In this document: piece by piece, positions 1 through 8,864 of the stretch
Layout of the letters: every line of letters starts with the position of its first letter
Numbering within the stretch: position 1 is the stretch's first letter
Program-made: the position numbers and the translations under genes
Assembly: GCF_027604915.1 (NCBI RefSeq)
Contig: NZ_JAJAQC010000012.1
Span: 62,001-126,000 of the forward strand
DNA: 64,000 nucleotides
Direction: 5' to 3'
Source: Streptomonospora mangrovi
GTDB taxonomy: Bacteria; Actinomycetota; Actinomycetes; Streptosporangiales; Streptosporangiaceae
Notes under the pieces: generated by a model
What the model saw: the letters and a program-made list of their open reading frames with translations, nothing else
Databases searched by the model: none
Told to the model about the DNA's origin: nothing

Positions 1-326
1 GTTGATTGCGGTGAGGGCGGCGGTTGCCCGGGTCGGGTGTCATCGGACCGTACGCCGATGCGCGAAGCACACGACGGGGTGGCGAGGCGGCGGATGGCAT
101 GGGTGAGCGGTGATCGGTTGGCGCGCCAGCGGTCGGCGCGGGCGACGGGGCGGCGGCGATGGGCCGGGTGGGCTGGGTCGGCTCGGCTTGGCGGCGGCCT
201 CTCACGCGAACACAGCATGGGTGAGCCGGGCGCGGGGCCGGGGCGCTGTCCGGCCCCGCGCCGCGCTTGGTCTTGGTGCCTCGGTCCGACGCGCCGCAGT
301 CCCGGCACACGCCCGGCCGCTCCGCA
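1..326. other. Non-coding flank, no supported gene
   Basis: Open frames on both strands here are the usual by-product of extreme GC content. None has a ribosome-binding site, a recognisable domain or a clean third-position GC bias. The stretch lies downstream of the minus-strand gene that ends at 327. I see no convincing terminator, RNA gene or repeat. Confidence 0.4.
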
Positions 327-1103
327 TCAGCGTGCGCTGTCGCCGCCCTCGTGGACGTCCACGTGCACGTGGTCGAGGTGGCGCAGGATGTCGTTGTTGG
401 GGTCGGGGGAGCGGTAAGGCCACCAGCCGCCGCGTGAACCCCGGGCGTTCCAGATCTTGTCGTCGAAGATGACGTTGGCGACGTGCAGTTCCTCGGCGTG
501 GGCGACCAGCCAGTGCGCCAGCAGCCAGCCCTCCCGCCGGTTCTCCTCGGTGACCGGGCGGTAGAAGACGTCGATCGCGCGGCCGTCGTAGTGCGCGGAG
601 TCCTCGCCGTGGCCGGTGCCGATCCCGCCCGGCTCGTAGCCGCCCAGGCTCATCTCGCCGAAAACCTCGCCCATCGCGTCGAGCACGGCTTGCGCGCGCG
701 GCGTCAGCCCGGTCTCGGTGAGGCCCTCGCGCTCCAGGCCGTCGGCGACGGAGGCGCGGCAGGTCAGGCTCGGTCCGGCGTCGTCGGGCGGGCCTTCGCG
801 GAGCCGCCGCAGGACCGCCGGATCGATGCCGGAGGTGTCGGGCCCCTCCTCGCCGCGCGCCTCCAGCGCCACCGCCGTCGTGGCGCGGCGGGCCTCGGCC
901 AGGGTGAGCATGACCGTGCCCTCGTCGGTCTCGACCGAGCACGGGTCGGCCCACGGCAGCGCGGTGCGGTCCAGATCGATGCCCGCCTGCGCCAGCAGCC
1001 ACGGCGCGGCGGCCGCCAGCCCTGTTCCGCACAGGGCGACGACCACGACGAGCACCAGGGCGCGGCGGGCCCGGCCGGGCCGCGACCTCCTGTGCGAGTG
1101 CAT
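327..1103 (-). CDS. Membrane-anchored M15-like (VanY/D-Ala-D-Ala carboxypeptidase fold) protein
   Basis: A 258-residue protein with an Arg-rich N-terminus, one membrane segment at about residues 14-36 and an extracytoplasmic domain. The C-terminal third carries SAHYDGRAIDV (about 170-180) and HLDHVHVDV (about 243-251). These match the H..D and HxH metal ligands of the M15/hedgehog peptidase fold, which cleaves peptidoglycan stem peptides. Actinobacteria carry many such single-pass proteins, often annotated only as hypothetical. The ATG at 1103 has no Shine-Dalgarno but has TAAAGT seven bases upstream (1111-1116), so a leaderless transcript is likely. It stands alone. The fold assignment is fairly safe; peptidase activity and substrate are inferred. 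Confidence 0.7.
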   Translation of the reverse strand: MHSHRRSRPGRARRALVLVVVVALCGTGLAAAAPWLLAQAGIDLDRTALPWADPCSVETDEGTVMLTLAEARRATTAVALEARGEEGPDTSGIDPAVLRRLREGPPDDAGPSLTCRASVADGLEREGLTETGLTPRAQAVLDAMGEVFGEMSLGGYEPGGIGTGHGEDSAHYDGRAIDVFYRPVTEENRREGWLLAHWLVAHAEELHVANVIFDDKIWNARGSRGGWWPYRSPDPNNDILRHLDHVHVDVHEGGDSAR

Positions 1104-1475
1104 ATGCCGGACTTTAGCGGGCTTGTTGGCGGAAGTCCCCCTTATGTTTGTTACGTTCGGTGATGGTTTGAGTCATCCGGGCTACCGCCGCAGGCCCGCG
1201 TCACGGCCGGTTCGCCGGACGGCCGGCACGTGAGGTGCGCCACGGAGCGTGTCCGCCCCGGCCGGGCGTCGTCCGCCGCGCGCCCGGGTGGCCCGCCCCG
1301 GCCGTGCCGGCGCGGGCGCGGCCCGGGGCCGCCACCGCCGCCCGGGTGCCGTTCCTCCCGCCCCGCAGGGGAATACCGGCGCGGCGGTGGCGGCTGTGCG
1401 AAGGGGACCGGGCGCGGCACGGACCGCACCCCAGGACGACGACCCGGCCGGACCGGCCGGCGGATGGAGGCGTGC
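1104..1475. other. Intergenic region between divergent genes
   Basis: It separates the minus-strand M15-like gene from the plus-strand flavin reductase. Apart from the TAAAGT -10 box at 1111-1116 (minus strand) and the ribosome-binding site of the next gene at 1466-1470 I see no distinct element. A long open frame running into the flavin reductase from 1230 is most likely non-coding. Confidence 0.35.
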
Positions 1476-2024
1476 GTGCGCACTTCGGCGGAGGCGGCAA
1501 CCGGATTGGACGACCACGGCGAGCGGCGGCTGTCCCGCGACGGCGCGCTGACGGCCGACGCCTTCCGGAGCGTCATGGGCGCCCACGCCGCCGGCGTGGT
1601 CGTGGTGACGGCCGAGGGCGCCCGGGGACCGGTGGGCGTGACCGCGACCTCCTTCACCAGCGTCAGCCTCGAACCGCCGCTGGTGTCCTTCTACATCAAC
1701 GACCGCTCGGGCAGTTGGCCCGCCCTGCGCCAGGCGTCCTCGTTCGCCGTCAACATCCTCGCCGAGGACCAGCGGGAGGTCGCCGCGCGGTTCGCCACGC
1801 CCGGCATCGACCGCTTCGCCCACCCCACCCGGTGGCGGCGCGGCGCCGACGGGCTGCCGCTGCTCCAGGGCGCGGCCGGGCACGTGCTGTGCCTCAAGCA
1901 CGACGTGCTGGCGGTGGGCGATCATTGGCTGGTGGTGGGCCGGGTGGCGCAGGCGCACGTGTCGGAGGACACCGAGCGCCCGCTGCTCTACCACCGCGGG
2001 CGCTACGGCCGCTTCACGGTCTGA
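1476..2024 (+). CDS. Flavin reductase-like FMN-binding protein
   Basis: About 182 residues matching the flavin reductase domain: DAFRSVMGAHAAGVVVVT, then GPVGVTATSFTSVSLEPPLV and SFYINDRSGSW, then FAVNILAEDQ. These proteins reduce FMN with NAD(P)H for a partner monooxygenase, or simply bind flavin. No monooxygenase gene is adjacent, so the partner is unknown. I chose the GTG at 1476 because GGAGG at 1466-1470 sits five bases before it. The in-frame ATG at 1464 would overlap that site, and an upstream extension to 1230 is Arg/Pro-rich and looks non-coding. Family confidence is high; physiological role is open. Confidence 0.85.
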   Translation: MRTSAEAATGLDDHGERRLSRDGALTADAFRSVMGAHAAGVVVVTAEGARGPVGVTATSFTSVSLEPPLVSFYINDRSGSWPALRQASSFAVNILAEDQREVAARFATPGIDRFAHPTRWRRGADGLPLLQGAAGHVLCLKHDVLAVGDHWLVVGRVAQAHVSEDTERPLLYHRGRYGRFTV

Positions 2025-2062
2025 TCAGCTCCCTCGGCCGGCGTTCCCGCCCGCCGGATCCG

Positions 2063-2103
2063 CGTGGTGTCCCCGTGCGCCCCGGTACCACGTGGTGTCC
2101 CCG
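2063..2103. repeat. Two 13-bp direct repeats around an ACCACGTGGT palindrome
   Basis: CGTGGTGTCCCCG occurs at 2063-2075 and again at 2091-2103, a 28-bp period. The perfect palindrome ACCACGTGGT (2087-2096) overlaps the second copy. It lies in the convergent gap between the flavin reductase and the LCP gene. Too short to assign; a lone remnant or a protein-binding site are both possible. Confidence 0.3.
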
Positions 2104-2234
2104 CGCAGGGGGTCGGCCATGCCGCCGCTGGGCACCTGGCCCCGGACGCGTCCCGACCCCCGACGCGCCGCCGGGCGCGGGGGAGGACCCGGATCCGGGC
2201 GCCCCCGCGCCCGGCGCGCGGCGGTCTCAACGTG

Positions 2235-3818
2235 TCAGGGGCAGATGGTCTCCAGCGAGGTGGCGTCCTCGCCGACCTGGCGGCCCGGGGTGGTGGGGGA
2301 GGGCTCGGCCAGGCCGGTGTACTCCTGCCACTCGGTCGCCTGGCCCTGCTGCTGCCCCTGCCCCTGCTGGCCGTCCTGCCCGTCGGCGGGGCGCTCGTCG
2401 GCCGGGCCGCTCCCGCTGGGCGAGGCGTTGGGCGTCACGGCGTCGTCCTCGGCGGCCTCGTTGCCCGGCGCGGCCTGCGCCTCCTCCTGCTCGTTGATCG
2501 CGTCCTGGATGAGGTCGCGGATCTGCTTCCAGTCGGGGTGGGCGGTGTTGACCTGGGGCGGCGACAGTTGGAGGGTGGACATCTCGCCCTCGCTGGTGAC
2601 CAGCTCGGCCAGGTCGATGAACGCCGGCAGCTTGGACTGCGGGATGTCGGTGCGCAGCGTCTGCTTGGTCGCCCCCGCCAACTCCTGGAAGCTGGTGAGC
2701 ACGGTGGTCGGCTCGGTCTGCTCGGCCACGTACATCAGCAGGCAGCCCTGGCGGCCCATGCGCGCGTAGTCGTCGCTGTTGACCCGGCTGCGCCCGTACC
2801 ACAGCGCCTCGTTGCCGTCGAGGTGCTGGTCGCCGGCCTCCAGGACGTCGCCCTCCTCGCCGTAGGGGATGGGCTCGTCGATGTGCACGTCGATGCCGCC
2901 GATGGCGTCGATCAGCGACTCGAACCCCTTCATGTCGACCAGGGCGTAGTAGTCCAGGTCCAGGTCGGTGAGGTTGGCGATGACGTGCTTGAGCGTGTCG
3001 GCCGCCGGGTCCTTGGCCGAGGGGTCGATGGCCAGCCGCTCGGGGTCCTCGGCCACCGTCTGGTAGACCTCGTTGAGCAGGTTGTCGAACCCGTAGGGCG
3101 GTGGGTACGCCTCGGCCAGCGCGGTGTCCTTGGGGAACTGGGCGTTCTCCAGGTTGCGCGGCAGGCCGATCAGCACGACGTCGCCGTGGGTGACGTCGAT
3201 GCTGGCCACGATCATGCTGTCGGTGCGCATGCCGTAGCGGTTGCTGCCGGAGTCCCCGCCCAGCAGCAGCACGTTGACGCGGTCGCGGTCGCCCCACGGG
3301 TTGGCGGCGTCGTGCGGCGGGGCGTCCTCGTCCTCGGGGCCGAACACCGAGTTGATGGTGTCGTAGGCGGTGTAGGTGGTGCGCAGCGCCTGGGCGGCCG
3401 GCGCGGCGACGCACAGGCACAGCACCGCCACCAGGACCGCGCCGCCGGCGCGGGCGGCCCGGCCCGAGGACGGGGGCCGGGTGATCACCCAGGAGTGCAC
3501 GACGACGGTCATCCACACCACGGCCACCGCGAACACCCCGACGGAGACCGCGGCCAGGTAGCGGCCTTGCACCGCCAGGCGGGCGCCCTGGGCGAGGTCG
3601 CCGCGCATCAGCAGCACGCCGGCCACCACCAGGGCGGCGATCAGGGCGAGGTAGCAGCCCAGCACGGTCCAGCCGAGCACGCGCCGGCGCATGCGCAGGT
3701 GGGCCAGGCCGGGCAGGGGGAGCGAACCCGCCGTCCACAGCAGCGCTCGCCAGGTACTCGCGGGCCGGGCGGCGGTCGCAGGCCCCCCTGGCTCCGATCG
3801 GTCCCCTCGCTGTGCCAT
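2235..3818 (-). CDS. LytR-CpsA-Psr (LCP) family cell-wall ligase
   Basis: A 527-residue protein. Three or four hydrophobic segments lie in the first 150 residues (for example LGWTVLGCYLALIAALVVAG), followed by an extracellular LCP domain at about 175-345 and a Gln/Gly-rich disordered tail. LCP hallmarks are VNVLLLGGDSG, RTDSMIVASID, IGLPRN and the Arg-containing WYGRSRVNSDDYARMGRQ. LCP enzymes move polyprenyl-linked glycopolymers to peptidoglycan, in actinobacteria for instance arabinogalactan-like or teichoic polymers. PRN replaces the more common PRD, a change seen in other actinobacterial members. The ATG at 3818 is preceded by AGAAGGGA. The larger-than-usual membrane part resembles the multi-pass actinobacterial subgroup. 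Substrate is not predictable. Confidence 0.88.
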   Translation of the reverse strand: MAQRGDRSEPGGPATAARPASTWRALLWTAGSLPLPGLAHLRMRRRVLGWTVLGCYLALIAALVVAGVLLMRGDLAQGARLAVQGRYLAAVSVGVFAVAVVWMTVVVHSWVITRPPSSGRAARAGGAVLVAVLCLCVAAPAAQALRTTYTAYDTINSVFGPEDEDAPPHDAANPWGDRDRVNVLLLGGDSGSNRYGMRTDSMIVASIDVTHGDVVLIGLPRNLENAQFPKDTALAEAYPPPYGFDNLLNEVYQTVAEDPERLAIDPSAKDPAADTLKHVIANLTDLDLDYYALVDMKGFESLIDAIGGIDVHIDEPIPYGEEGDVLEAGDQHLDGNEALWYGRSRVNSDDYARMGRQGCLLMYVAEQTEPTTVLTSFQELAGATKQTLRTDIPQSKLPAFIDLAELVTSEGEMSTLQLSPPQVNTAHPDWKQIRDLIQDAINEQEEAQAAPGNEAAEDDAVTPNASPSGSGPADERPADGQDGQQGQGQQQGQATEWQEYTGLAEPSPTTPGRQVGEDATSLETICP

Positions 3819-4193
3819 GGGATTCCCTTCTGACCCGCCCGTCCCCTGAGGCGCCCTCACCCGATTCGCGGACGAACCACGGCGCGGAAGGACATACTTC
3901 CCCTTCTCCTACCGCACGGAGCGCCGAACATGCCGGACAACAGTGTCTCGCTTTGCCGGAGTTGTTCGCACACGTGAGGCGAACCACGGCCTGTTCGTTA
4001 CGTGTCTGCGATGTCGGCATACGTGACTGAATGAAGCCGAATGTCGCTATCTCCGAGCATGGAGGGCCAAAGTCGTCCTTGTTTCTTTCGTGATCAGTAG
4101 TTAACCGTCGCCACAACTGCCATGATCTGGCCGCAGGGAGGGGCGGCGCCCGGGGGGAAAGGGCGCCGACATGCGAGGGAAAGGCATGCCATC
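3819..4193. promoter_or_regulatory. Divergent promoter region of the LCP gene and the Lrp/AsnC gene
   Basis: About 375 bases between divergent genes, clearly richer in A/T than its surroundings, as expected for promoters on both strands. I cannot fix -35/-10 boxes with confidence. Because Lrp/AsnC regulators usually autoregulate, the operator is likely near 4000-4120. Confidence 0.35.
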
Positions 4194-5141
4194 GTGCTCG
4201 ATGCGGTCGATGCCGCGCTCATGAGGGCGCTGCAAGCGGACGGAAGGGCGACATACCAGGCGCTGGCGGACGGAGTCGGACTGTCCCGGACGGCGGTGCG
4301 GGCGCGCGTCAGGCAGTTGGTCTGCGCGGGGGCGATCCGGATCGTGGGGGTCCTGCACGCCGGTGTCCTGGGAATGGAGGTGTTCGCCCACATTTCATTC
4401 CGTGTTTCCGGTCCGGTCCGGCCGGTCCTGGACGACCTGTCGGCCCGCGAGGCGGTCGTCTTCGCCGCGCAGACGGCCGGCCGGTTCCCGGTCGTGGCCC
4501 ACGTCCGGGTGCGCGACGACGACGCGCTGTCGGCGGAGTTGGGCGACCTGCGGGCGCTGCCCGGCGTGGAGGGCGCCGAGACGTTCCGCGGCGGCGCCAT
4601 CGTCAAGGACGCCTACAGCAGCGTGCGGCCGCTGCGCGAGATCGCCATCGACCCGCTGGACTGGCGGCTGGTGCGCCACCTCCAGCAGGACGGCCGCGCC
4701 TCCTACGCCGAGCTGGCGCGCCAGGTCGGGCTGTCGCAGGCCGCCGCCCGCTCGCGGGTGGTGCGGCTGATCGACGCCGGGGTCGTCCACGTCACCGCCA
4801 TCGTGGAGCCCTCGGTGGTGGGCGCCAACGAGCAGGTCGGATTCGGTGTGCGCTGCCGCGGCGACGCCGCCGCGGTGGCGGCCCGGCTGGGTACGCTGGC
4901 GGGGGTGTCCTTCCTCGCCACCGGGTTCGGACGCTACGACCTCGTCGGCACCGCCACCGCGCCCGACCGCGCCTCGCTGGTGGAGGCGCTGGAGTCGGTG
5001 CGGGCCTGCCCCGAGGTCAGCTACGTCGAGACCTGGGAGCACCTGGTGGTGGCCAAGGAGCGCCGCGGGGGCGGCGGCGCCGCCCCCGCTTCGGGCGAGC
5101 CCGCCGCGCCGGCCGAGGCGGTGGTCGGCGCGGCGCGCTGA
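4194..5141 (+). CDS. Lrp/AsnC-type regulator with two tandem HTH-RAM units
   Basis: About 315 residues, twice the usual Lrp/AsnC length. Each half has an AsnC winged helix (LDAVDAALMRALQADGRATY with GVGLSRTAVRARVRQL; LDWRLVRHLQQDGRASYAEL with QVGLSQAAARSRVVRL) followed by a RAM-like ligand-binding domain. One chain therefore does what a dimer of ordinary Lrp does. Such fused regulators are common in actinobacteria and sense amino acids or related metabolites; the ligand here is unknown. GTG 4194 is preferred: it lies right before the conserved LDAVD and has AGGGAAAGG upstream. ATG 4122 would add 24 Gly/Arg-rich residues. It is divergent from the LCP gene. Confidence 0.85.
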   Translation: MLDAVDAALMRALQADGRATYQALADGVGLSRTAVRARVRQLVCAGAIRIVGVLHAGVLGMEVFAHISFRVSGPVRPVLDDLSAREAVVFAAQTAGRFPVVAHVRVRDDDALSAELGDLRALPGVEGAETFRGGAIVKDAYSSVRPLREIAIDPLDWRLVRHLQQDGRASYAELARQVGLSQAAARSRVVRLIDAGVVHVTAIVEPSVVGANEQVGFGVRCRGDAAAVAARLGTLAGVSFLATGFGRYDLVGTATAPDRASLVEALESVRACPEVSYVETWEHLVVAKERRGGGGAAPASGEPAAPAEAVVGAAR

Positions 5142-5240
5142 CCGGGCGCGCGGGCGCGCCCGCCCGGTGCCGGAGGGGGTGCCGGGCGTCGATTCGGGCG
5201 CCGGCGGGGAGGGGTTCCGCGGCGGCGCGGAAAGGCGGAC

Positions 5241-6116
5241 ATGGCCGAGGGCTGTGCCCCCCACGGGGTGCTGCGGCTGCGCGGCCGGGAGTTCGGTCCC
5301 GGCCGCCCCGCCGTCATGGCGGTCCTCAACCGCACCCCCGACTCCTTCTACGACGCGGGCGCCACCTTCGGCTTCGACGCCGCGCTGCGCGCCGCCGACG
5401 CGGCCGTCGCACACGGCGCCGACATCATCGACGTCGGCGGGGTCAAGGCCGGGCGCGGCGCCCCGGTGAGCACCGCCGAGGAGATCGACCGCACCGCGCC
5501 GCTGCTGGCGCGGCTGCGCGAGCGCCACCCGGCCACCGTGCTCTCGGCCGACACCTGGCGCGCCGAGGTGGCGCGGGTCTGCACCGAGGCCGGCGCCGAC
5601 CTGGTCAACGACACCTGGTCGGGCGCCGACCCCGACCTCGCCGCCGTGGCCGCCGAGGCGGGCGCGGGCCTGGTGTGCAGCCACACCGGGGGACTGGGGC
5701 CGCGCACCGACCCCCACCGGGTGCGCTACCGCGACGTGGTCGCCGACGTGGTGGCCAGGGTGACCGCCCTGGCCCGCCGCGCGGTGGCGCTGGGGGTGCC
5801 GCCCGACCGGGTGCTGATCGACCCCACCCACGACTTCGGCAAGAACACCTACCACTCGCTGGAGGTCACGCGCCGGCTCGGCGAACTCGTCCGCACCGGC
5901 TGGCCGGTGCTGGTGGCCGCCTCCAACAAGGACTTCATCGGCGAGACGCTGGACGCCCCGGTGGGCGACCGGCGCGCGGGCACCCTGGCGGTGCTGGCCG
6001 TTGCGGCGTGGCAGGGCGCGGCGGTGTTCCGGGTGCACGACGTGGCCGCCGCCCGCGCCGCGCTGGACGCCGTGGCCGCCCTCACCGCGACGGGCGGGCA
6101 GGACAGCGGGGTGTAA
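5241..6116 (+). CDS. folP2: Dihydropteroate synthase-like protein (FolP2 type)
   Basis: A 291-residue pterin-binding TIM barrel: VMAVLNRTPDSFYDAG (about 28-43), DIIDVGG, SADTWRAEVA, DLVNDTWSG, IDPTHDFGKN. It resembles the second actinobacterial DHPS paralogue (FolP2). The classic SRKSFLG pterin/phosphate loop is replaced by ASNKDFIGE (about 232-240). In mycobacteria FolP2 does not replace the genuine DHPS, so folate synthesis should not be assumed for this copy. No other folate gene is adjacent. The ATG at 5241 follows GGAAAGGCGG. The family call is firm; the reaction is uncertain. Confidence 0.82.
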   Translation: MAEGCAPHGVLRLRGREFGPGRPAVMAVLNRTPDSFYDAGATFGFDAALRAADAAVAHGADIIDVGGVKAGRGAPVSTAEEIDRTAPLLARLRERHPATVLSADTWRAEVARVCTEAGADLVNDTWSGADPDLAAVAAEAGAGLVCSHTGGLGPRTDPHRVRYRDVVADVVARVTALARRAVALGVPPDRVLIDPTHDFGKNTYHSLEVTRRLGELVRTGWPVLVAASNKDFIGETLDAPVGDRRAGTLAVLAVAAWQGAAVFRVHDVAAARAALDAVAALTATGGQDSGV

Positions 6117-6319
6117 CCGCCGGTAGCGTTTTTTGCGGATTTCCGCGCGGTATGTCTTGCGTCACGCTTAAGTTACCCATGAGTATATGAACAGCCGGGT
6201 CGCCGGGGAGGTGCCGTGGCCCTCCCCGCGCCGCGCGCCGCACGGGACCGCCCCCGGGGCGGTTCCCGCGGCCCCGCGGACGGGCGGCCCGCCAGGCGCG
6301 GTTGCAATGGGAGGCTGAC
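6117..6319. promoter_or_regulatory. AT-rich gap with T-tract between folP2-like gene and rraA-like gene
   Basis: A TTTTTT run (about 6129-6134) lies just after the folP2-like stop and could serve as a weak terminator end. The following stretch (about 6150-6190) is unusually A/T-rich for this genome, with TTGCGT and TATATG hexamers, and probably contains the promoter of the RraA-family gene. No small gene is convincing. Confidence 0.3.
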
Positions 6320-6994
6320 GTGGCGCTTGCGGACACCTTGACGGCGATGGGGACGGCCGCGCTGACTCGGTCCGGCGCGCGGCCGCTGGGCTCGCACCTG
6401 TTCCCGGTCTGGCCCGGCGCGGCCTTCGCCGCCGCGGCGCTGCCCGTGCGCTGCGCCCCCGGCGACAACCTCGCCGTCCACGTGGCCGTCGCCCAGGCGC
6501 CGCGCGAGTCGGCGCTGGTCGTGGACGTCTCCGGCGAGCCCGAGTACGGCTACGTGGACGAGATCCTGGCGGTGGCCGCCCGCCTGCGCGGTGTCGCCGG
6601 GATCGTGGTGGACGGCTGCGTGCGCGACGTCGCCGCCATCGCCCGCACCGGGCTGCCCGTCGTCAGCGCCGGGGTCTCGGTGCGCGAACCCGGCCACGAC
6701 GCCGGCGGCGCCGTGGGCCGCGAGATCGTGCTCAACACCGACCACCTGCCCGCGCCGGTGCGCCGCGGCGACTGGATCGTCTCCGACGACGACGGCGTGG
6801 TGTGCCTGCCGCGCGGGCGGGTCACCCAGATCGTGGCGGCGGCCGTGGAGTCGGTCTCCCGCGACCAGCGGGTCCTCGACGCCCTGGGCGCGGGCAAGTC
6901 CACCCTGGACCTGCTCAACCTCGACCCCTCGCGCGTGGCCGGCTGGGAGGGCGCCGCCGTCAGCGCCCCCCGCTCGGCCGAACGCGCCGGCTGA
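6320..6994 (+). CDS. RraA family / 4-hydroxy-4-methyl-2-oxoglutarate aldolase-like protein
   Basis: About 224 residues of the RraA/HMG-aldolase fold: APGDNLAVHVAVAQAP, ALVVDVSGE, GIVVDGCVRD (about 93-102) and WIVSDDDGVVCLP. The VDG.VRD and D.DGVV.LP motifs contribute the metal and pyruvate site of HMG/CHA aldolases. Many family members in actinobacteria have no proven substrate, and RNase E inhibition, which gave the name RraA, is not expected of all. GTG 6320 is chosen because GGAGG at 6310-6314 precedes it by five bases. A TTG at 6302 would include that site. It stands alone, convergent with phoD. Confidence 0.78.
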   Translation: MALADTLTAMGTAALTRSGARPLGSHLFPVWPGAAFAAAALPVRCAPGDNLAVHVAVAQAPRESALVVDVSGEPEYGYVDEILAVAARLRGVAGIVVDGCVRDVAAIARTGLPVVSAGVSVREPGHDAGGAVGREIVLNTDHLPAPVRRGDWIVSDDDGVVCLPRGRVTQIVAAAVESVSRDQRVLDALGAGKSTLDLLNLDPSRVAGWEGAAVSAPRSAERAG

Positions 6995-7134
6995 GGCGCC
7001 GGACCGCCGGCGGCGTATCGCCCGGCAACGGATCAAGCGCCGGCCGCCCGGCGCCCGCGCGGCGGCGGGGGCGCCCGGCCGCACCGCGCGGGCGCGGCCG
7101 GTAGGCGCCCCCGGGCCGCCCCGCCCGGGTCAGG

Positions 7135-8739
7135 TCAGGCCGACTGCACCACGCCCGGCTGCCCGTCCTCGACCACGAAGGTCGCCCGCGTCGACACCGG
7201 CGCGCCGGGCCGGCTCACGTAGGGCACCACCCGGAAGTCGGTGCGCCACTCGCGCGGCGTCAGTCGGCAGCGCACGTAGCCGCGCTGCTCGTTGACGAAG
7301 TGGAAGTGCGGGTTGGCCGCCAGGAACGCCCGCCCCTGCTCGCCGACGTCCTGGCCGTCGCCGCCGGTGGCCACCGAGGTCCCCACGAACTCCGCGGCCA
7401 CCGTGGCCGCGTCCTCGTCGCGGTAGTCGGCCTTGAGGTCGGCCGCGTAGTTCTGGTGGCGGTCGCCGGTGACCACCACCAGGTTGCGCACCCCCTGGTC
7501 CACGGCGGCGGTCAGCACCCGCTCGCGGTCGGCGGCGTAGCCGTCCCAGGGGTCGGTCCACACCCGCTCGGCCTCGCCCTCCAGGTGGTCGGTCTGGGTC
7601 ATCGGCGACTGGTTGCCCAGCACGTGCCAGCGCGCCTGGGACCGGCGGAACCCGTCGACCAGCCACTCGCGCTGGGCCTCGCCCAGGATGGAGTGGTCCT
7701 CGGCGAACCGCTCGGGGCAGTCGTCCACGATCCGGCCGCCGCAGGGCTGGTCGTCGCGGTACTGGCGGGTGTCGAGCATGGTGAAGTCGGCGAGTTGGCC
7801 GTAGGCCAGGCGGCGGTGCAGGCCCATGTCGGGGCCCACCGGCATGGAGGCGCGGCGCAGCGGCATGTTCTCGTAGTACGCCTGGAACGCCTGGGCGCGC
7901 CGGTCCAGGAACTCCGCGGGCGGGTCGTCGTCCTGGGAGATCTCGTCGGCCCAGTTGTTGTCGACCTCGTGGTCGTCGGGGGTGACCACCCAGGAGAACC
8001 GGGCGTGGGCGGCCTGGAGGTGGGGGTCGGACTTGTACAGCGCGTAGCGCACCCGGTAGTGCTCCAGCCGGGTGGTCTCCACCAGCAGGTGGTCGGGCAC
8101 GCTGCCGCGCAGGTCGCCCTCGATGGGGTACTCGTAGATGTAGTCGCCCAGGTGCAGCACCAGGTCCAGGTCCTCCTGGGCCAGGTGCTCGTAGGCGGTG
8201 TAGTGGCCCTGGTCCCACTTCTGGCAGGACACGAACGCGAACGCCAGCCCGCCGGTCAGCGAGGTCGGCGGCGGCGCGGTGCGGGCGGTCCCCGCCGGGC
8301 TGACCTCGTTGAGCGCGCGGAACCGGTAGTGGTACTCCCGGGCGGGGCTGAGCCCGGTGATCTCGGGGTGCACCGAGTGGCCCAGTTCGGGGGAGGCGAC
8401 GGCGGTGCCGCGCCGCACCACGCGGCTGAACTTGGCGTCCAGCGCCACCTCGTACTCCACGTCGACCGGCTCGGGCGGCATGCCGCCCGAACCGTCCTCG
8501 GCCAGCGGCTCGGGCGCCAGCCGCGTCCACAGGACGAACCCGTCGTGGGCGGGGTCGCCCGAGGCGACGCCGAGGGTGAAGGGGTAGCCGGGGGAGCGGC
8601 GGTTGTCGGCGGAGGCCGGCGCCGAGGCGAACAGGCCGGTGCCCAGCGCGACGGCCGCGGCCGAGGCGGTGCCGATTCCCAGGAACCGGCGCCGTTTCAG
8701 CCACGCGGCGGTGCGCGCGGACGGTAGGATGGCGGGCAA
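7135..8739 (-). CDS. phoD: Secreted alkaline phosphatase D (PhoD), Tat substrate
   Basis: A 534-residue PhoD enzyme, a metal-dependent phosphodiesterase/monoesterase that releases phosphate outside the cell. The N-terminus has a twin-arginine signal (LKRRRFLGIG) followed by a hydrophobic stretch and cleavage near ASADN. The body has LGVASGDP, VLWTRLAP, FVSCQKWDQG, LHLGDYIYEY, PDDHEVDNNW, LDTRQYRDDQPC and VVTGDRHQNYA. The last four hold the Ca/Fe ligands. Length is typical. The start is TTG 8739, with GGAGG six bases before it. No PHO box could be identified by eye. PhoD is usually phosphate-starvation induced, which is inferred here. Confidence 0.93.
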   Translation of the reverse strand: MPAILPSARTAAWLKRRRFLGIGTASAAAVALGTGLFASAPASADNRRSPGYPFTLGVASGDPAHDGFVLWTRLAPEPLAEDGSGGMPPEPVDVEYEVALDAKFSRVVRRGTAVASPELGHSVHPEITGLSPAREYHYRFRALNEVSPAGTARTAPPPTSLTGGLAFAFVSCQKWDQGHYTAYEHLAQEDLDLVLHLGDYIYEYPIEGDLRGSVPDHLLVETTRLEHYRVRYALYKSDPHLQAAHARFSWVVTPDDHEVDNNWADEISQDDDPPAEFLDRRAQAFQAYYENMPLRRASMPVGPDMGLHRRLAYGQLADFTMLDTRQYRDDQPCGGRIVDDCPERFAEDHSILGEAQREWLVDGFRRSQARWHVLGNQSPMTQTDHLEGEAERVWTDPWDGYAADRERVLTAAVDQGVRNLVVVTGDRHQNYAADLKADYRDEDAATVAAEFVGTSVATGGDGQDVGEQGRAFLAANPHFHFVNEQRGYVRCRLTPREWRTDFRVVPYVSRPGAPVSTRATFVVEDGQPGVVQSA

Positions 8740-8864
8740 GACGAACCTCCAGCGGGGATGGGCGGGGTCCTGCGGTGTCCGCGAGTGATCGTCCGGTCCC
8801 GTTGTGTCCGCTTGTCGAGGCTACGTACACGCAGTGGTGAAGTCTGCGTGACACTCCGTCGCCG

